From Thalassospira indica (GTDB lineage Bacteria > Pseudomonadota > Alphaproteobacteria > Rhodospirillales > Thalassospiraceae), in assembly GCF_003403095.1 (NCBI RefSeq), contig NZ_CP031555.1:4342001-4406000 (forward strand): a DNA stretch of 64,000 bases, in the 5' to 3' direction. Positions 1 through 10,064 of the stretch are shown one piece after another. The notes beneath the pieces were generated by a model, which ran no database searches, was not told where the DNA came from, and saw nothing but the letters and a program-made list of their open reading frames with translations. Positions within the stretch are counted from its first letter, which is position 1; the number at the start of each line of letters is the position of its first letter. Both the position numbers and the translations under genes were made by a program.

Positions 1-37
1 GGTACAGATACCGCAGCAACAAATGTGAGGTTGGAAC

Positions 38-229
38 ATGCTTGAATATGGTGGAATTATCGGACTTCTCGTCCTGATTGCCGATATCTGGGCAATCGTG
101 AATATCATGGGCAGCGGTGCAAGCACCGGTGCAAAAGTATTGTGGACAGTACTTGTTGTTGTCCTGCCGGTCCTTGGCCTGATTATCTGGTTCTTTGCTG
201 GCCCGCGCAGCGGACGCGCGACCGCTTAA
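38..229 (+). CDS. Small PLDc_N-like membrane protein
   Basis: A 63-residue protein made almost entirely of two hydrophobic segments (about residues 5-24 and 33-53), the second ending in an IIWFFAGPRS stretch. This resembles the PLDc_N domain, the membrane anchor found at the N-terminus of cardiolipin synthases and also as free-standing small proteins. There is no HKD catalytic motif, so no enzyme activity is expected; the role is unknown. The ATG follows a GTGAGG ribosome-binding sequence about 8 bases upstream. A strong bidirectional terminator follows, so the gene is not cotranscribed with the opposite-strand TRAP genes. Family assignment is from sequence feel only. Confidence 0.7.
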   Translation: MLEYGGIIGLLVLIADIWAIVNIMGSGASTGAKVLWTVLVVVLPVLGLIIWFFAGPRSGRATA

Positions 230-260
230 AACCGGTTAAATCATTTCCCTCGATGACGAA

Positions 261-290
261 AAAGGCCGACAGGAAACTGTCGGCTTTTTT
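261..290. terminator. Bidirectional intrinsic terminator
   Basis: An 8-bp perfect stem (GCCGACAG / CTGTCGGC) with a GAAA loop, flanked by an A-run on the left and a T-run on the right. It sits between the convergent PLDc_N-like gene and the TRAP permease gene and can serve both. Confidence 0.85.
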
Positions 291-297
291 CGTGGTT

Positions 298-2064
298 CTA
301 AACACCCGCAGCAAAAATTAAAGCACCACCAAGTGCAACCATCCCGATCCGTTGCCAGACAGGTCTGGGGGCGATCAGGCCATATGAAATGGCCGTCAAA
401 CCCACCGCGACCTTAAGCCCGGCGATGATCGCCCAAACCGGATCGCTGCCAAGTTCAATCAGCGTGCTATTGGCGATCATCGCCAGTGGCACGATATAAA
501 GCCCGATGCCAAGCGCCATCGCCGTTCCGGCAACCTTGAGCCAGTTTTCCTCGACCATGCCCGCGGCAATGAACACCGCCCCGCAAACCGGCGGCGTAAT
601 CGTCGATAAAAGCGCAAACCAGAACACAAACAAATGCGCCTGAAGCGGTTCAAGCCCGAGCTCTATCAACGCGGGCCCGGCAACCGAAACACAAATCACA
701 TAAGCCGCCGTGGTCGGGACTTCCATGCCAAGGATCAGACAGGCGAGTGCGGTCAGCAAAAGGGCTGGCCACAACATTCCGCCCGATCCGGAGATCAGAA
801 GCGAGGTGATCTTCACACCAAGTCCGGTCAGACCGAGAACGCCGATTACGATTGATGCGCACAAGATAATCGAACCGATCATCGCCACCTGACGCCCGGC
901 ATTAAGGCAGACATCGGCAAACCGTTGTTTGCTGCGCGGCAAATCAACCGTCAAATCCGCATCAAGCAGCAGCAACGCCGCCCCCGCCAGAAGCGCCAGA
1001 CAGGCGGCATATTGTGGTGTGTAACCGCCGCCGAACATTCCCCAAAGCAAAATGGTAAATGGCACCAGGAAGAAGGCCGATGTGATTACGACCGAGCGCA
1101 GGTTCGGGCGATCTTCCTTTGGTACACCGGGAAGGTCATAGCGCATGGCAAAGGCATTGATGCCAACCCAGACGGCAAGGAAGTACAGCACTGCTGGCAA
1201 GATGGCGGCGACCATGATGTCGACATAGGGCTTGCCGGTAAGTTCCACCATGACAAACGCCCCTGCCCCCATCAGCGGTGGCATGATCTGCCCGCCACTG
1301 GATGCCACGGCCTCAACCGCCGCGGCCAGACGTTTCGGGTAACCAAGCTTGGTCATGGCAGGCAGGGTGATTGCCCCGGTCGAGGCCACATTGGCCGATG
1401 CAGACCCCGAGATCGAGCCAAACAGCGCGGATGACACGACGGAAACCTTCGCCGCCCCGCCCTTAAGCCGACCGGCGGCGGCACCTGCGACATTCATGAA
1501 GCCCTGACCGGCCTCGCCGCCATTCAGAACCGCCCCGAAAATAACGAAGATCGCAACGATATTGACCGATACGCCCGTCAGGCTGCCCCAAAGGCCGCCC
1601 TCTGCGATGGTCAAGGTGCCCAGCATGCTTTCAACTGGCAGCCCGGCATGGCCAAACTCGCCCGGTATATATTGGCCGAACAGCGCATAAAGCAGTGCAA
1701 TTGCCGCCACTGTCGGCAACGGCCAGCCGATCGCACGACGTGCCATTTCAAGCACAATCAGCAATAACGCCGCTGCCAGCACGATCTGGCCATTGCCCAT
1801 CAGGAAACCGTATTGATCGCCAAGCGTCTGATGATTGGCGACGATCCAACCACACCCGATCAGACCTATCAGGGTCAGGATGATGCCAGAAATTTTCTGT
1901 GCAGGGGTTTTGGCAACAAAGATCAGGGCCCAAGGCAGGGCAAGCGCCATGTGGATTGGGCGGCTTACAAGATTGGGAACCAATCCTGAAAAAATCAGCC
2001 ACAGGTGAAAGGCAATTGAAACGGCGCCAAGGGCGATCCAGAAGGGACGAGTGGTGGCTGACAT
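298..2064 (-). CDS. TRAP transporter fused permease (4TM/12TM type)
   Basis: The membrane subunit of a TAXI-type TRAP transporter, a secondary importer driven by an ion gradient that takes substrate from a periplasmic binding protein. The 588-residue protein is hydrophobic throughout. Its N-terminal third corresponds to the fused small (DctQ-like) subunit and the remainder to the large DctM-like domain, with typical glycine/serine-rich turns such as SGSASANVASTG and GGQIMPPLMGAGAF. The length is at the short end for fused permeases. It lies downstream of, and on the same strand as, the TAXI binding-protein gene, separated by a GC-rich hairpin. The substrate is not evident; dicarboxylates or amino acids such as glutamate are known for this class. 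Start is ATG. Confidence 0.88.
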   Translation of the reverse strand: MSATTRPFWIALGAVSIAFHLWLIFSGLVPNLVSRPIHMALALPWALIFVAKTPAQKISGIILTLIGLIGCGWIVANHQTLGDQYGFLMGNGQIVLAAALLLIVLEMARRAIGWPLPTVAAIALLYALFGQYIPGEFGHAGLPVESMLGTLTIAEGGLWGSLTGVSVNIVAIFVIFGAVLNGGEAGQGFMNVAGAAAGRLKGGAAKVSVVSSALFGSISGSASANVASTGAITLPAMTKLGYPKRLAAAVEAVASSGGQIMPPLMGAGAFVMVELTGKPYVDIMVAAILPAVLYFLAVWVGINAFAMRYDLPGVPKEDRPNLRSVVITSAFFLVPFTILLWGMFGGGYTPQYAACLALLAGAALLLLDADLTVDLPRSKQRFADVCLNAGRQVAMIGSIILCASIVIGVLGLTGLGVKITSLLISGSGGMLWPALLLTALACLILGMEVPTTAAYVICVSVAGPALIELGLEPLQAHLFVFWFALLSTITPPVCGAVFIAAGMVEENWLKVAGTAMALGIGLYIVPLAMIANSTLIELGSDPVWAIIAGLKVAVGLTAISYGLIAPRPVWQRIGMVALGGALIFAAGV

Positions 2065-2092
2065 AATCTAAATAGCTTGTTTGACAAGAAAC

Positions 2093-2114
2093 GGCCCGGC
2101 AAAACTGCCGGGCC
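2093..2114 (-). terminator. Intercistronic hairpin between binding protein and permease
   Basis: Perfect 8-bp GC-rich stem (GGCCCGGC / GCCGGGCC) with a 6-base loop, 24 bases past the stop of the binding-protein gene and before the permease start. On the minus strand it is followed by GTTTCTTGT, a poor T-run, so it looks more like a partial terminator or 3'-end stabiliser that lets the binding protein be made in excess over the permease. Confidence 0.55.
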
Positions 2115-2138
2115 TTGAACATGTTATCTGATCAGCAC

Positions 2139-3101
2139 TTATCGCTGATCGTCGCGGATGGAGAACCCGACTTCGTCATAGTAACGCAGCGCACCGGGAT
2201 GCATTTTACCCGTGATGTTGGCAAGCATTTCCGGGCTGACACCGTTCCACCAAGAAGAGCTTTCACCCATTTTCGCCTTCTGCTCCCAGAAGGTTTTGGT
2301 CAGCGCATAAGCCGTATCGGCATCCATCTGGGTGGTGGCAAAGGCAACAACCGAAAGCGATGCGGTGGTGATGTCTTCTTCCTGACCGTTATAGGTCCCG
2401 GCCGGAATGACGGTTTTGTCACGCTTGGTCTCGGCAAGCTGGTCTTCGGACAGCGACAGAACAATCACATCGGTTCCTGCCGCGGCCTCGATCACGTTCG
2501 GGGCAGGCCAGGAACCAGCGGTCACAAAGCCATCAATCTGACCGTTTTTAAGGGCTGCCACCGCATTGGACAGTTCGGCATCAGCCAAATCGACCTTGCC
2601 TTCAAGACCAAACAGCTGAAGGTATTTTTCACCTTCACGCGCGCCAAAGGATCCCTTGCCAAGCAGGATGGTCTTGCCTTCCAGATCGGCAAAGCTGGTC
2701 GCACCGGAATCAGCACGCATCACGAAATGCATGGTCAGCGACGGGATCGGGAACAGGGCACGGACTTCGGCAAACTTTTCGGTCGGACGTCCGTCGAACG
2801 GGCCTTTGCCGTTCTGCGCCAGGCTTACGAGACCGGGCGGGGAGGTAAAGACATAATTGCCCGAACGCACCATGGCTTCCATGACGTTCTGAACCGAACC
2901 CTGGCTTTCCTCGACGGTGACGATGATATCGCCATCGGTGCCCGTTTTCATCGCCTCGGCAAACTGGGCGGCCATCTGGTAATAGGATGACGCGGCCTTG
3001 GCCGATTTCAGGGTGACGCGGGTTTCAGCCTGCGCGGCATTCGCCACGGACAAAGCCATCATACCGGCGGCAATCACGCCGAGTGTGCGCAAAATTTTCA
3101 A
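2139..3101 (-). CDS. TAXI family TRAP transporter solute-binding protein
   Basis: Periplasmic binding protein (320 residues) that captures the substrate for the adjacent fused TRAP permease. A Sec signal peptide is clear: MKILRT, a hydrophobic core, then cleavage near AQA-ET at about residue 25. The mature protein has features of TAXI (NMT1-like) receptors, for example SSYYQMAAQFAEAM and LEGKTILLGKGSFGAREGE. The start codon is TTG, not ATG; it is preceded by a near-perfect GGAGG 4-5 bases upstream and begins the signal peptide in frame, so the call is secure. The gene is first in a two-gene unit with the permease. The ligand cannot be read from the sequence. Confidence 0.9.
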   Translation of the reverse strand: MKILRTLGVIAAGMMALSVANAAQAETRVTLKSAKAASSYYQMAAQFAEAMKTGTDGDIIVTVEESQGSVQNVMEAMVRSGNYVFTSPPGLVSLAQNGKGPFDGRPTEKFAEVRALFPIPSLTMHFVMRADSGATSFADLEGKTILLGKGSFGAREGEKYLQLFGLEGKVDLADAELSNAVAALKNGQIDGFVTAGSWPAPNVIEAAAGTDVIVLSLSEDQLAETKRDKTVIPAGTYNGQEEDITTASLSVVAFATTQMDADTAYALTKTFWEQKAKMGESSSWWNGVSPEMLANITGKMHPGALRYYDEVGFSIRDDQR

Positions 3102-3535
3102 GGTTTCCTCCCCTTGTATGGTCGGTTCATCATTTGGCTTGAATGCCGATTATCATCAATGAACCTGAAGTCTGGTGGCGAAACGCAAAATCCAACCCCG
3201 GATCGCGGGTATTTTGGCAAATTGCGTCTGATTTCGGTCCATAGAAAGCATCAACACCCCCAAGGTCAAGCTGCTTATGCGATTTTCCCCGAACAAAGCC
3301 TGCTTCGGCGCCAAGTAAAGCCGCTTTACACATATCAGTTGCGCGAAACCGGCACTATGCGCCTGGGCCAAGCGGGATTAAAGAAGGTTCATAATTTTTG
3401 CGGAACTTCTTGTGCGCCGTGGTGTTAAACACAAAATGCACTATTCCCCTTGTGTGCCAAGGGCTTGTAAGGATTGACACGGTCGATCCCCTTGCCGCAG
3501 GGTGCCTGCCTGATTGAAACTCAAACGAGGATGCC
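3102..3535. other. Intergenic region with divergent promoters
   Basis: 434 bases between the minus-strand TAXI gene and the plus-strand MFS gene. It must hold both promoters. TTGACA occurs at 3474-3479 facing the MFS gene, but no convincing -10 partner is seen. Short open frames across it lack ribosome-binding sites. No RNA gene recognised. Confidence 0.4.
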
Positions 3536-4951
3536 ATGCCGCGTTCGCCGGTCGCCCTTATTATTGCACTGTCTGCAACGCTTTTCGCGGCGTTTGCGCT
3601 GAATAGTGGGGCATCTCTGCAATCATCGCTGCTTGCACTGCGTGCATCCGCTGAGGGATTTGCGCCGGTCTATACCGGTATCATCATGGCATCCTATTAT
3701 ATCGGGTTCGTTGCCGGCATCATCTGGGGAGCGAGCCTTGTCAACCGGGTCGGCCACATCCGGACATTTGCCGCATTGGCATCGGCCGCATCGGCCATCA
3801 CGCTTTTACATGCCGTTCTGGTTGATCCGATTACCTGGTCGCTGTTTCGTATCATGACCGGCCTGTGTGTTTCGGGCCTGTATCTGGTGATTGAAAGCTG
3901 GCTGAACGCACAGGCGGACAATACATCGCGCGGTGGGACAATCGCGATTTACATGACGGTTTCGCTTGGCGGGCTGGCGATTGGTCAGCTGTTGCTGAAC
4001 GGTGCCCCGGTCAGCAGTTTCGAGCTGTTTACGGTGGCCTCCGTCCTGCTTTCGCTGTCGCTCGTTCCGCTTGCCCTGACCCGTCAGCCACCGCCGTCTG
4101 CGGTCAGCGGTGAACGCATGACATTCCGCCGTCTTTACAAGATTTCGCCGCTGGGCTTTGTTGCCGCATCGGGTGCAGGCGTGCTTTCGGGGGCGGTTTA
4201 TGGTGTCGGGCCGGTTTTCGCCGCTGACCTCGGTCTTGCGACCAATGAAATCGCCTATTTTATGTTCTTCGTCATTCTTGGCGGCATGATCATGCAATTT
4301 CCGATCGGCAAGATTTCGGACATGGTGCCGCGCCAATATGTGATGATTTTCGTTCTGACCGGACTTGCGATCTGTGGATTTTTCCCGCTGGTTGCGCCGG
4401 ATCTTGTCCGCGACAATCTGACGGTCTGGGGCGGGATCACCGGCGTGTTCATCATGCCGGTTTACGGCTTGGCTGTGGCCTATGTGAATGACTACCTTGA
4501 ACCGGAGGACATTGTTCCTGCATCTGGTGGCCTTCTGATCATTTATGGCGGGTCTGCTGCGTTTGGTCCAATTCTGGGATCCAGTGCAATCGGTTATTTC
4601 GGCCCGTGGGCCTTGCCGGTCCTGTTTTCAATCGTTGGCATTTGCGTTGCGAGCTTTGCCATGTACCGCGCAGGCTTTGGCCGTCGTATCTCGATCGAGG
4701 AACAGGGTCAGTTCGTTGCCGTACCGCGCACAACGCCAATGGCGTTTGAGCTGTCACCGATTACCGACGACATCAGTCTCAATGACGAAGACGACAGCAC
4801 AGAGCCAGATAGTGACACAAAACCAATGGACCCGCATGATCTGCAGGATGTGTTGACGCCGGATGGCACGGCACATCCCGACGACATCGGACAGGTACCG
4901 CCGGCAGAGACGGACAGTACGACGGATCCGAATGCAGACAAGAAGATGTGA
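3536..4951 (+). CDS. MFS transporter, YcaD-like
   Basis: A 471-residue inner-membrane carrier of the major facilitator superfamily. Twelve hydrophobic segments span about residues 5-390. The N-terminal half carries the SGASLQSSLLALRA and RIMTGLCVSGLYLVIESWLN stretches characteristic of the YcaD/UMF group. The loop after TM2 (GASLVNRVGHIRTF) is the degenerate MFS motif A. The last 75 or so residues form a strongly acidic, Asp/Glu/Pro/Thr-rich hydrophilic tail predicted to be cytoplasmic and disordered. Start ATG follows AACGAGG. The substrate is unknown. It stands alone, between the TAXI-TRAP genes and malate synthase. Confidence 0.85.
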   Translation: MPRSPVALIIALSATLFAAFALNSGASLQSSLLALRASAEGFAPVYTGIIMASYYIGFVAGIIWGASLVNRVGHIRTFAALASAASAITLLHAVLVDPITWSLFRIMTGLCVSGLYLVIESWLNAQADNTSRGGTIAIYMTVSLGGLAIGQLLLNGAPVSSFELFTVASVLLSLSLVPLALTRQPPPSAVSGERMTFRRLYKISPLGFVAASGAGVLSGAVYGVGPVFAADLGLATNEIAYFMFFVILGGMIMQFPIGKISDMVPRQYVMIFVLTGLAICGFFPLVAPDLVRDNLTVWGGITGVFIMPVYGLAVAYVNDYLEPEDIVPASGGLLIIYGGSAAFGPILGSSAIGYFGPWALPVLFSIVGICVASFAMYRAGFGRRISIEEQGQFVAVPRTTPMAFELSPITDDISLNDEDDSTEPDSDTKPMDPHDLQDVLTPDGTAHPDDIGQVPPAETDSTTDPNADKKM

Positions 4952-5155
4952 ACCTCTGTCGATTAGGACAGAATGATCAGGCTTCCATAATGCGGAAAAC
5001 ATCCCGCAATTTTGAAACCTGCTGTGGACCCGGGCCTGCTTCAACCCATATGTTGTGAACCAACGATAGGCGAGTTGCGTTTGCCGCGCTTTATGTGTTC
5101 GTCGGCAAAGCCATATTAATCGCCCGAAACAGTTCCAAGTCTGGTGAGAGAAAAC

Positions 5156-7348
5156 ATGACCCAACGCATCCAAGAAGGTGGACTTCAGATTGCAAAAGTG
5201 CTGCACGATCTGGTGGCCAACGAAGTCATTCCGGGAACCGGGATCAGTTCCGATCAGTTCTGGGCATCCTTTGAAAAGCTCGTCACTGAACTTGGACCAC
5301 GCAACAAGGCGCTACTGGCAAAGCGCGACGAATTGCAGGCCAAGATCGACCACTGGCATCTGTCGCGTCAGGACCAGCCACGCGACCCGGCTGCCTACAA
5401 GGAATTCCTGACCGAGATCGGTTATCTGCTGCCCGAAGGCGATGATTTCTATATCACCACCACCCATGTCGATCCGGAGATTGGCCGGGTCGCAGGTCCG
5501 CAGCTTGTCGTGCCGGTGATGAATGCGCGTTATGCGCTTAACGCCGCCAATGCGCGCTGGGGCAGCCTGTATGATGCGCTGTATGGCACCGATGTCATCG
5601 ACGAAGCCGACGGCAAGGAAAAGACCAAGTCATTCAATCCGAAACGCGGTGCTGCGGTTGTGGCTTATGCCGCGAACTTCCTTGATGAAGCCGCCCCGCT
5701 TGCAACCGGCAAACATGCCGACGCCACAAAATACGAAGTGCGCGAAGACGCATCAGGCTGGTGGACGCTGGTTGTCACCCTGTCTGATGGCAGCGAAACC
5801 GCACTTGAGCTGCCATCCCAGTTCATCGGTTATAACGAAAAGGGCGGCAAGCTGACCGATGTGCTGCTGCGCCGTCACAGCCTGCATATCGAAATCCATA
5901 TCGACCCGACGCATCCGATTGGCAAGGAACATGCCGCGGGCGTGTGTGATGTCATCCTGGAATCTGCGGTCAGCACCATTCAGGATTGCGAAGATTCGAT
6001 TGCCGCCGTTGATGCCGAGGATAAGACCGTTGCCTATCGCAACTGGCTTGGCCTGATGAAAGGCACGCTTGAAGAAAAATTCGAAAAAGGTGGCAAGACA
6101 ATCACCCGTCGTCTGAACCCGGACCGGACCTATCAGGGCTTTGACGGGACTGAAGTTGTCCTGCCGGGCCGCAGCCTGATGCTGATCCGTAATGTCGGTC
6201 ACCTGATGACCACCGACGCGGTGCTTGATGCCAATGGCGACGAAGTCCCGGAAGGCTTCCTTGATGCCATGGTTACCAGCCTGATCGCCAAGCATGACGT
6301 GATCGGCAATAACGAACTTTCGAACTCCCGCCATGGCAGCGTCTATATCGTGAAGCCGAAAATGCACGGCCCCGAAGAAGTCACGCTGACCAACGATCTG
6401 TTTGCCTTTGTCGAAAAGGCGATTGATCTGCCCGAACATACGCTCAAGGTCGGGATCATGGATGAGGAACGCCGCACGACGGTCAACCTCAAGGAATGCA
6501 TCCGTGCCGCCAAGGACCGTGTGGTCTTTATCAATACCGGCTTCCTTGACCGTACCGGTGATGAAATCCATACCAGCATGGAAGCCGGCCCCATGGTCCG
6601 CAAGGAAGCGATGAAAGACCAGTACTGGATCGCGGCTTATGAAAACTGGAACGTCGATATCGGTCTTGAATGCGGCATGAAGGGCGTTGCCCAGATCGGC
6701 AAGGGCATGTGGGCCAAACCGGACCGCATGGCCGAAATGATGGAAGCCAAGATCGGCCATCCCAAGGCCGGTGCGAAATGCGCCTGGGTTCCGTCACCGA
6801 CCGCGGCAACCCTGCACGCCATCCACTATCATCAGGTTGATGTCCGTGCGGTTCAGGACGAGATTGGCAAACGCGAACGTGCAAGCCTTGATGATATTCT
6901 GGCGATTCCGCGTCTGGGTGACATCAAACCGATGCCAAGCGAAATCCAGGAAGAGCTTGATAACAATGCCCAGGGCATTCTGGGTTATGTTGTGCGCTGG
7001 ATCGACAGCGGGATCGGCTGTTCGAAGGTGCCAGACATCAATGATGTCGGCCTGATGGAAGACCGTGCGACGCTGCGTATTTCAAGCCAGCATATCGCCA
7101 ACTGGCTCCATCATAGCCTGTGCAGCGAAGAACAGGTGATGGAAACCATGAAACGCATGGCCGCCGTCGTCGACAAACAGAATGCCGGTGACCCGACCTA
7201 TCGCAACATGGCCCCGAACTTCGATGACAGCATCGCCTTTGCGGCCGCCTGTGATCTGGTCTTCAAGGGGCGCGAGCAGCCGAACGGTTACACCGAACCA
7301 GTCCTGCATGCGCGCCGTCGCGAAGCCAAGGCAAAATACGGTTCGTAA
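5156..7348 (+). CDS. glcB: Malate synthase G
   Basis: Condenses glyoxylate with acetyl-CoA to give malate plus CoA in the cytoplasm, the second step of the glyoxylate bypass and the exit route for glycolate and glyoxylate. At 730 residues it matches the large monomeric G isoform (about 720) and not the shorter A form. Conserved stretches include [17 protein letters not shown] around the substrate site and [20 protein letters not shown], which carries the C-terminal catalytic Asp and the redox-sensitive Cys region. I start it at the ATG before TQRIQEGG, preceded by GAGAG; an in-frame GTG 12 bases upstream is possible. A terminator follows. It is monocistronic, with no neighbouring glycolate oxidase genes. 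Confidence 0.96.
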   Translation: MTQRIQEGGLQIAKVLHDLVANEVIPGTGISSDQFWASFEKLVTELGPRNKALLAKRDELQAKIDHWHLSRQDQPRDPAAYKEFLTEIGYLLPEGDDFYITTTHVDPEIGRVAGPQLVVPVMNARYALNAANARWGSLYDALYGTDVIDEADGKEKTKSFNPKRGAAVVAYAANFLDEAAPLATGKHADATKYEVREDASGWWTLVVTLSDGSETALELPSQFIGYNEKGGKLTDVLLRRHSLHIEIHIDPTHPIGKEHAAGVCDVILESAVSTIQDCEDSIAAVDAEDKTVAYRNWLGLMKGTLEEKFEKGGKTITRRLNPDRTYQGFDGTEVVLPGRSLMLIRNVGHLMTTDAVLDANGDEVPEGFLDAMVTSLIAKHDVIGNNELSNSRHGSVYIVKPKMHGPEEVTLTNDLFAFVEKAIDLPEHTLKVGIMDEERRTTVNLKECIRAAKDRVVFINTGFLDRTGDEIHTSMEAGPMVRKEAMKDQYWIAAYENWNVDIGLECGMKGVAQIGKGMWAKPDRMAEMMEAKIGHPKAGAKCAWVPSPTAATLHAIHYHQVDVRAVQDEIGKRERASLDDILAIPRLGDIKPMPSEIQEELDNNAQGILGYVVRWIDSGIGCSKVPDINDVGLMEDRATLRISSQHIANWLHHSLCSEEQVMETMKRMAAVVDKQNAGDPTYRNMAPNFDDSIAFAAACDLVFKGREQPNGYTEPVLHARRREAKAKYGS

Positions 7349-7381
7349 CCGCGACACCGCACATCAAACACACGTGAAATA

Positions 7382-7411
7382 AAAGCCGCCTGACACATTC
7401 GGGCGGCTTTT
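7382..7411 (+). terminator. Intrinsic terminator after glcB
   Basis: Stem AAAGCCGCC / GGCGGCTTT with an 11-base loop and short T-run, 33 bases past the glcB stop codon. Confidence 0.8.
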
Positions 7412-7459
7412 ATGTTGCACGAAATTCTGCAGCATAAACTGCAACATTTTTAACGGGGA

Positions 7460-8209
7460 TCAATTCCCCAGCGTCATGATTTCATAGCCCTTTTCGGTTA
7501 CAACAAGGGTGTGCTCGTACTGTACGGTTGCGTCACCGGTATCGGCATACAGCGTCCAGCCATCTTCGCTATCAAGGGCCCATTTCGCGCCACGTGAAAG
7601 AAACGGTTCGATGGTAATCACCTGCCCCTTTTTAAGGGCGCGGCGTTCCTTGGGGTCATCCCAGGTCGGGATGGTGTGGGGATGTTCATGCAGCGACTTG
7701 CCAATACCGTGGCTGGCAAGATTGCGGATCAGGGTATAGCCACCCTTGCGGGCGAACATTTCGATCTTTAGCCCGATCTCGCGAATAGGCGCCTTGTCAC
7801 GCACCACCTTGATGCCCGCCCACATGGCTTTCTTGCCGTCTTCGCACAGCTTGGCGATTTCAGGTTTGGCCGTGCCGCAGATAAAGCTGGCACCGGTATC
7901 GGAAAAATAGCCATCAAGGGATGCCGAAACATCGATATTGACCAAATCGCCATCGGCCAGAACCTGATCCCCGGGAATACCGTGCGCAACCGCATCATTC
8001 ACACTGATACAGGTCGCACCGGGGAACTTGTATTCGCTTTCCGGGGCTGACACCGCACCGGCATCCTCAAGAACCTTGCGGCCGATAACATCAAGCTCGG
8101 CGGTTGTAATCCCCGGCACAACTGCCGCCCCCATGACATCGCGCGCACGGGCACAGATCCGCCCAATCTTGCGCAATTGTTCGAGTTCTTTTTCGGATGA
8201 AATTGTCAT
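7460..8209 (-). CDS. map: Methionine aminopeptidase, type I
   Basis: Removes the N-terminal methionine from nascent proteins in the cytoplasm. All five metal ligands of the pita-bread fold are visible in a 249-residue protein: Asp93 (NIDVSAS), Asp104 (YFSDTGA), His167 (ASHGIG), Glu201 (ITIEPF) and Glu232 (VQYEHT). The substrate-site His76 (AVAHGIP) is also present. Length fits the short bacterial type I enzyme without extension. I use the ATG before TISSEKELEQL, where family members begin; an in-frame GTG 27 bases upstream would add nine residues. The ribosome-binding site is weak for either. It is not next to rpsB or secY, so it is probably one of several paralogues. Confidence 0.93.
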   Translation of the reverse strand: MTISSEKELEQLRKIGRICARARDVMGAAVVPGITTAELDVIGRKVLEDAGAVSAPESEYKFPGATCISVNDAVAHGIPGDQVLADGDLVNIDVSASLDGYFSDTGASFICGTAKPEIAKLCEDGKKAMWAGIKVVRDKAPIREIGLKIEMFARKGGYTLIRNLASHGIGKSLHEHPHTIPTWDDPKERRALKKGQVITIEPFLSRGAKWALDSEDGWTLYADTGDATVQYEHTLVVTEKGYEIMTLGN

Positions 8210-8257
8210 GAAATGCTTATTGCGATGCCCTGACACAAAGTCAAGAAAACCCGCATC

Positions 8258-9943
8258 TCATGCCAGCGACGACTTGCTGCCGGACGGCTCACCCTCATCA
8301 GAAGCAAGCACATAACAGTTCTTGCCGCGCGCCTTGGCAGCGTAAAGGGCATCATCCGCCTGATTTAGAAGCACGTCGATGGTCTTGCCATGCACCGGAC
8401 AAAGGGCGATGCCGATGCTCATATGAATCGAAACCCGATTGCCACCGGTAATGAAGGGCATCTGGATGTCGTTCAATATCCGTTCGGCCAACATTGTGGC
8501 TTCGCCCTCACCACTCTCTCCGACATGACACACCACCACCATCTCATCACCGCCGAGACGCACAACCAGGTCGCCACCGCGCACACAACGGCGCAACCGC
8601 TTTGCGACCTCGCGCAGGACATCATCGCCAGCTGAATGACCGAACTTGTCATTGATCGGTTTAAAGTCATCAAGATCAAGCATCATGACCGCAAGCTGGG
8701 TCTTGTGGCGATCGGCATGGGCAAGGGCATGTTCGAAATAGACATCAAGTGCCAGACGGTTGCCAAGTCCGGTCAGGTTATCGTGATGGGCAATGTGTTC
8801 CATCTGACCAAGGGCTGCGTCCTTCTCTGTCAGTTTGGCCAGCAAGGCATTAAGGCTGTTTGACAGGATCTTGATTTCTCTTGCGCCATCAAAATCAGGA
8901 AGACGTTCAATTTCGCCACGTTTCATCTCCTCGATCGAACGGGCCATCTTGCCGATCGGTCCAACAAAGAAACCAGCCCCCCACCATGCAATCACGCTGG
9001 AGATGATACTTAACACCAACCCCCACGCCATAATGTCGCGGCGCAGGATATAAACTGGTTCGAGCGCCTCTTCGACAGGCTGACGCACCAGGATTGACCA
9101 GTTCAGGCCGGCGTAATCAAGGTGCCCGTCGGCCGGAGCATACCCGGTCAGATATTCCGCGCCATCCGGCCAAGTACTGATCTTCCACCCGACATTGTTG
9201 CGCTGTGCCTGCTGCAGGGCATCAAGTTCAAGCGATGATCCGACCAGCGCCCCATCCGCGCCCAAAAGAACTGTGCCATCGGCTGATATGACAAATATAT
9301 CTACAGCGCGATGAATCCCCTGTCCGGCAAAAAGGGTTTTGCGGACATTATCGGCCCATTCCCAACTCAGATGGGTGGCAAGTACGCCGGTGAACTGGTC
9401 GTTGTTATTAAATAGCGGAACGGCAATGTCGACGAACTGGATCGGCTCCCCGTTATAAAGCGGGAATTTTTCAGCCAGCAATTTCGCATCGTGAACATCG
9501 CCGATGAACTGCCCATTTTTTCCATACTGAAACACCGGACGCTGCGCGATATTAGCCCCGAGCAACAAGTCATTCGTCGACGCAACCACCGTCCCGTCGC
9601 GATCAAGCACACCTATCCAGGTAAAGATCGGGATTTCACGACTTAGGCGATTGACGATACTTGAAATCTGTTGGGTATCTTCGAGCTCTTGCAGGACAGA
9701 GAGCGTGCTTAGGACCGAAACCTCGCCACGGTGGGTCCACATGGTACGGTCAAGCTCATCAGCCATCTGACGGGCAATATCAGAAACGCCCAGACCAATC
9801 TGCTTTTGCAGATCAGCACCGGATCGCTTTCCGACCACAAAGCTCATCAGTACGGTCAGGCCAACCAGCAGCAGCGCTGTTGCCAGAGCTACTTGCACAC
9901 GGATTCCGACCTGTAACAACTTGTTCAAGGCTGATCCTCTCAC
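8258..9943 (-). CDS. Membrane Cache-HAMP-GGDEF diguanylate cyclase
   Basis: Predicted to make cyclic di-GMP in response to a periplasmic signal. Order of parts in 561 residues: TM helix (about 13-35), a large periplasmic Cache-type sensor (about 40-290, with FTWIGVLDRDGTVVAST and ITAADG-like strands), second TM (about 298-322), HAMP linker (to about 375), then a GGDEF domain starting near HHDNLTGLGNRLALD. The active-site loop reads GGDEM, with Met in place of the usual Phe or Tyr. An RGGD inhibitory I-site lies five residues before it. No EAL domain. The annotated start is GTG; a TTG at 9928 with AGAGGA properly spaced before it would give a 556-residue protein and may be the real start. Confidence 0.9.
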   Translation of the reverse strand: MRGSALNKLLQVGIRVQVALATALLLVGLTVLMSFVVGKRSGADLQKQIGLGVSDIARQMADELDRTMWTHRGEVSVLSTLSVLQELEDTQQISSIVNRLSREIPIFTWIGVLDRDGTVVASTNDLLLGANIAQRPVFQYGKNGQFIGDVHDAKLLAEKFPLYNGEPIQFVDIAVPLFNNNDQFTGVLATHLSWEWADNVRKTLFAGQGIHRAVDIFVISADGTVLLGADGALVGSSLELDALQQAQRNNVGWKISTWPDGAEYLTGYAPADGHLDYAGLNWSILVRQPVEEALEPVYILRRDIMAWGLVLSIISSVIAWWGAGFFVGPIGKMARSIEEMKRGEIERLPDFDGAREIKILSNSLNALLAKLTEKDAALGQMEHIAHHDNLTGLGNRLALDVYFEHALAHADRHKTQLAVMMLDLDDFKPINDKFGHSAGDDVLREVAKRLRRCVRGGDLVVRLGGDEMVVVCHVGESGEGEATMLAERILNDIQMPFITGGNRVSIHMSIGIALCPVHGKTIDVLLNQADDALYAAKARGKNCYVLASDEGEPSGSKSSLA

Positions 9944-10064
9944 TCTCTATCACCGGGGTCTTCTTTTTGTGTTTGAAACCCTCAGCAGCGGTTGTTTTAC
10001 CACACCGCTTTTATGAACGTGAATATAAGAATCAGCAGACGGCTTTTTAAGTAGTTGATTGAAC

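Noticed and set aside
634..1434. Open frames on the plus strand opposite the TRAP permease gene
   Set aside because: They are Arg/Gln/His-rich readings opposite a well-supported gene, with no ribosome-binding sites.
2115..2990. Long plus-strand open frame opposite the TAXI gene
   Set aside because: Composition is that of an antisense frame and the minus-strand gene has a signal peptide, strong ribosome-binding site and family motifs.
5753..6760. 335-codon minus-strand frame inside glcB
   Set aside because: Malate synthase G is unambiguous on the plus strand; the antisense frame shows no family resemblance.
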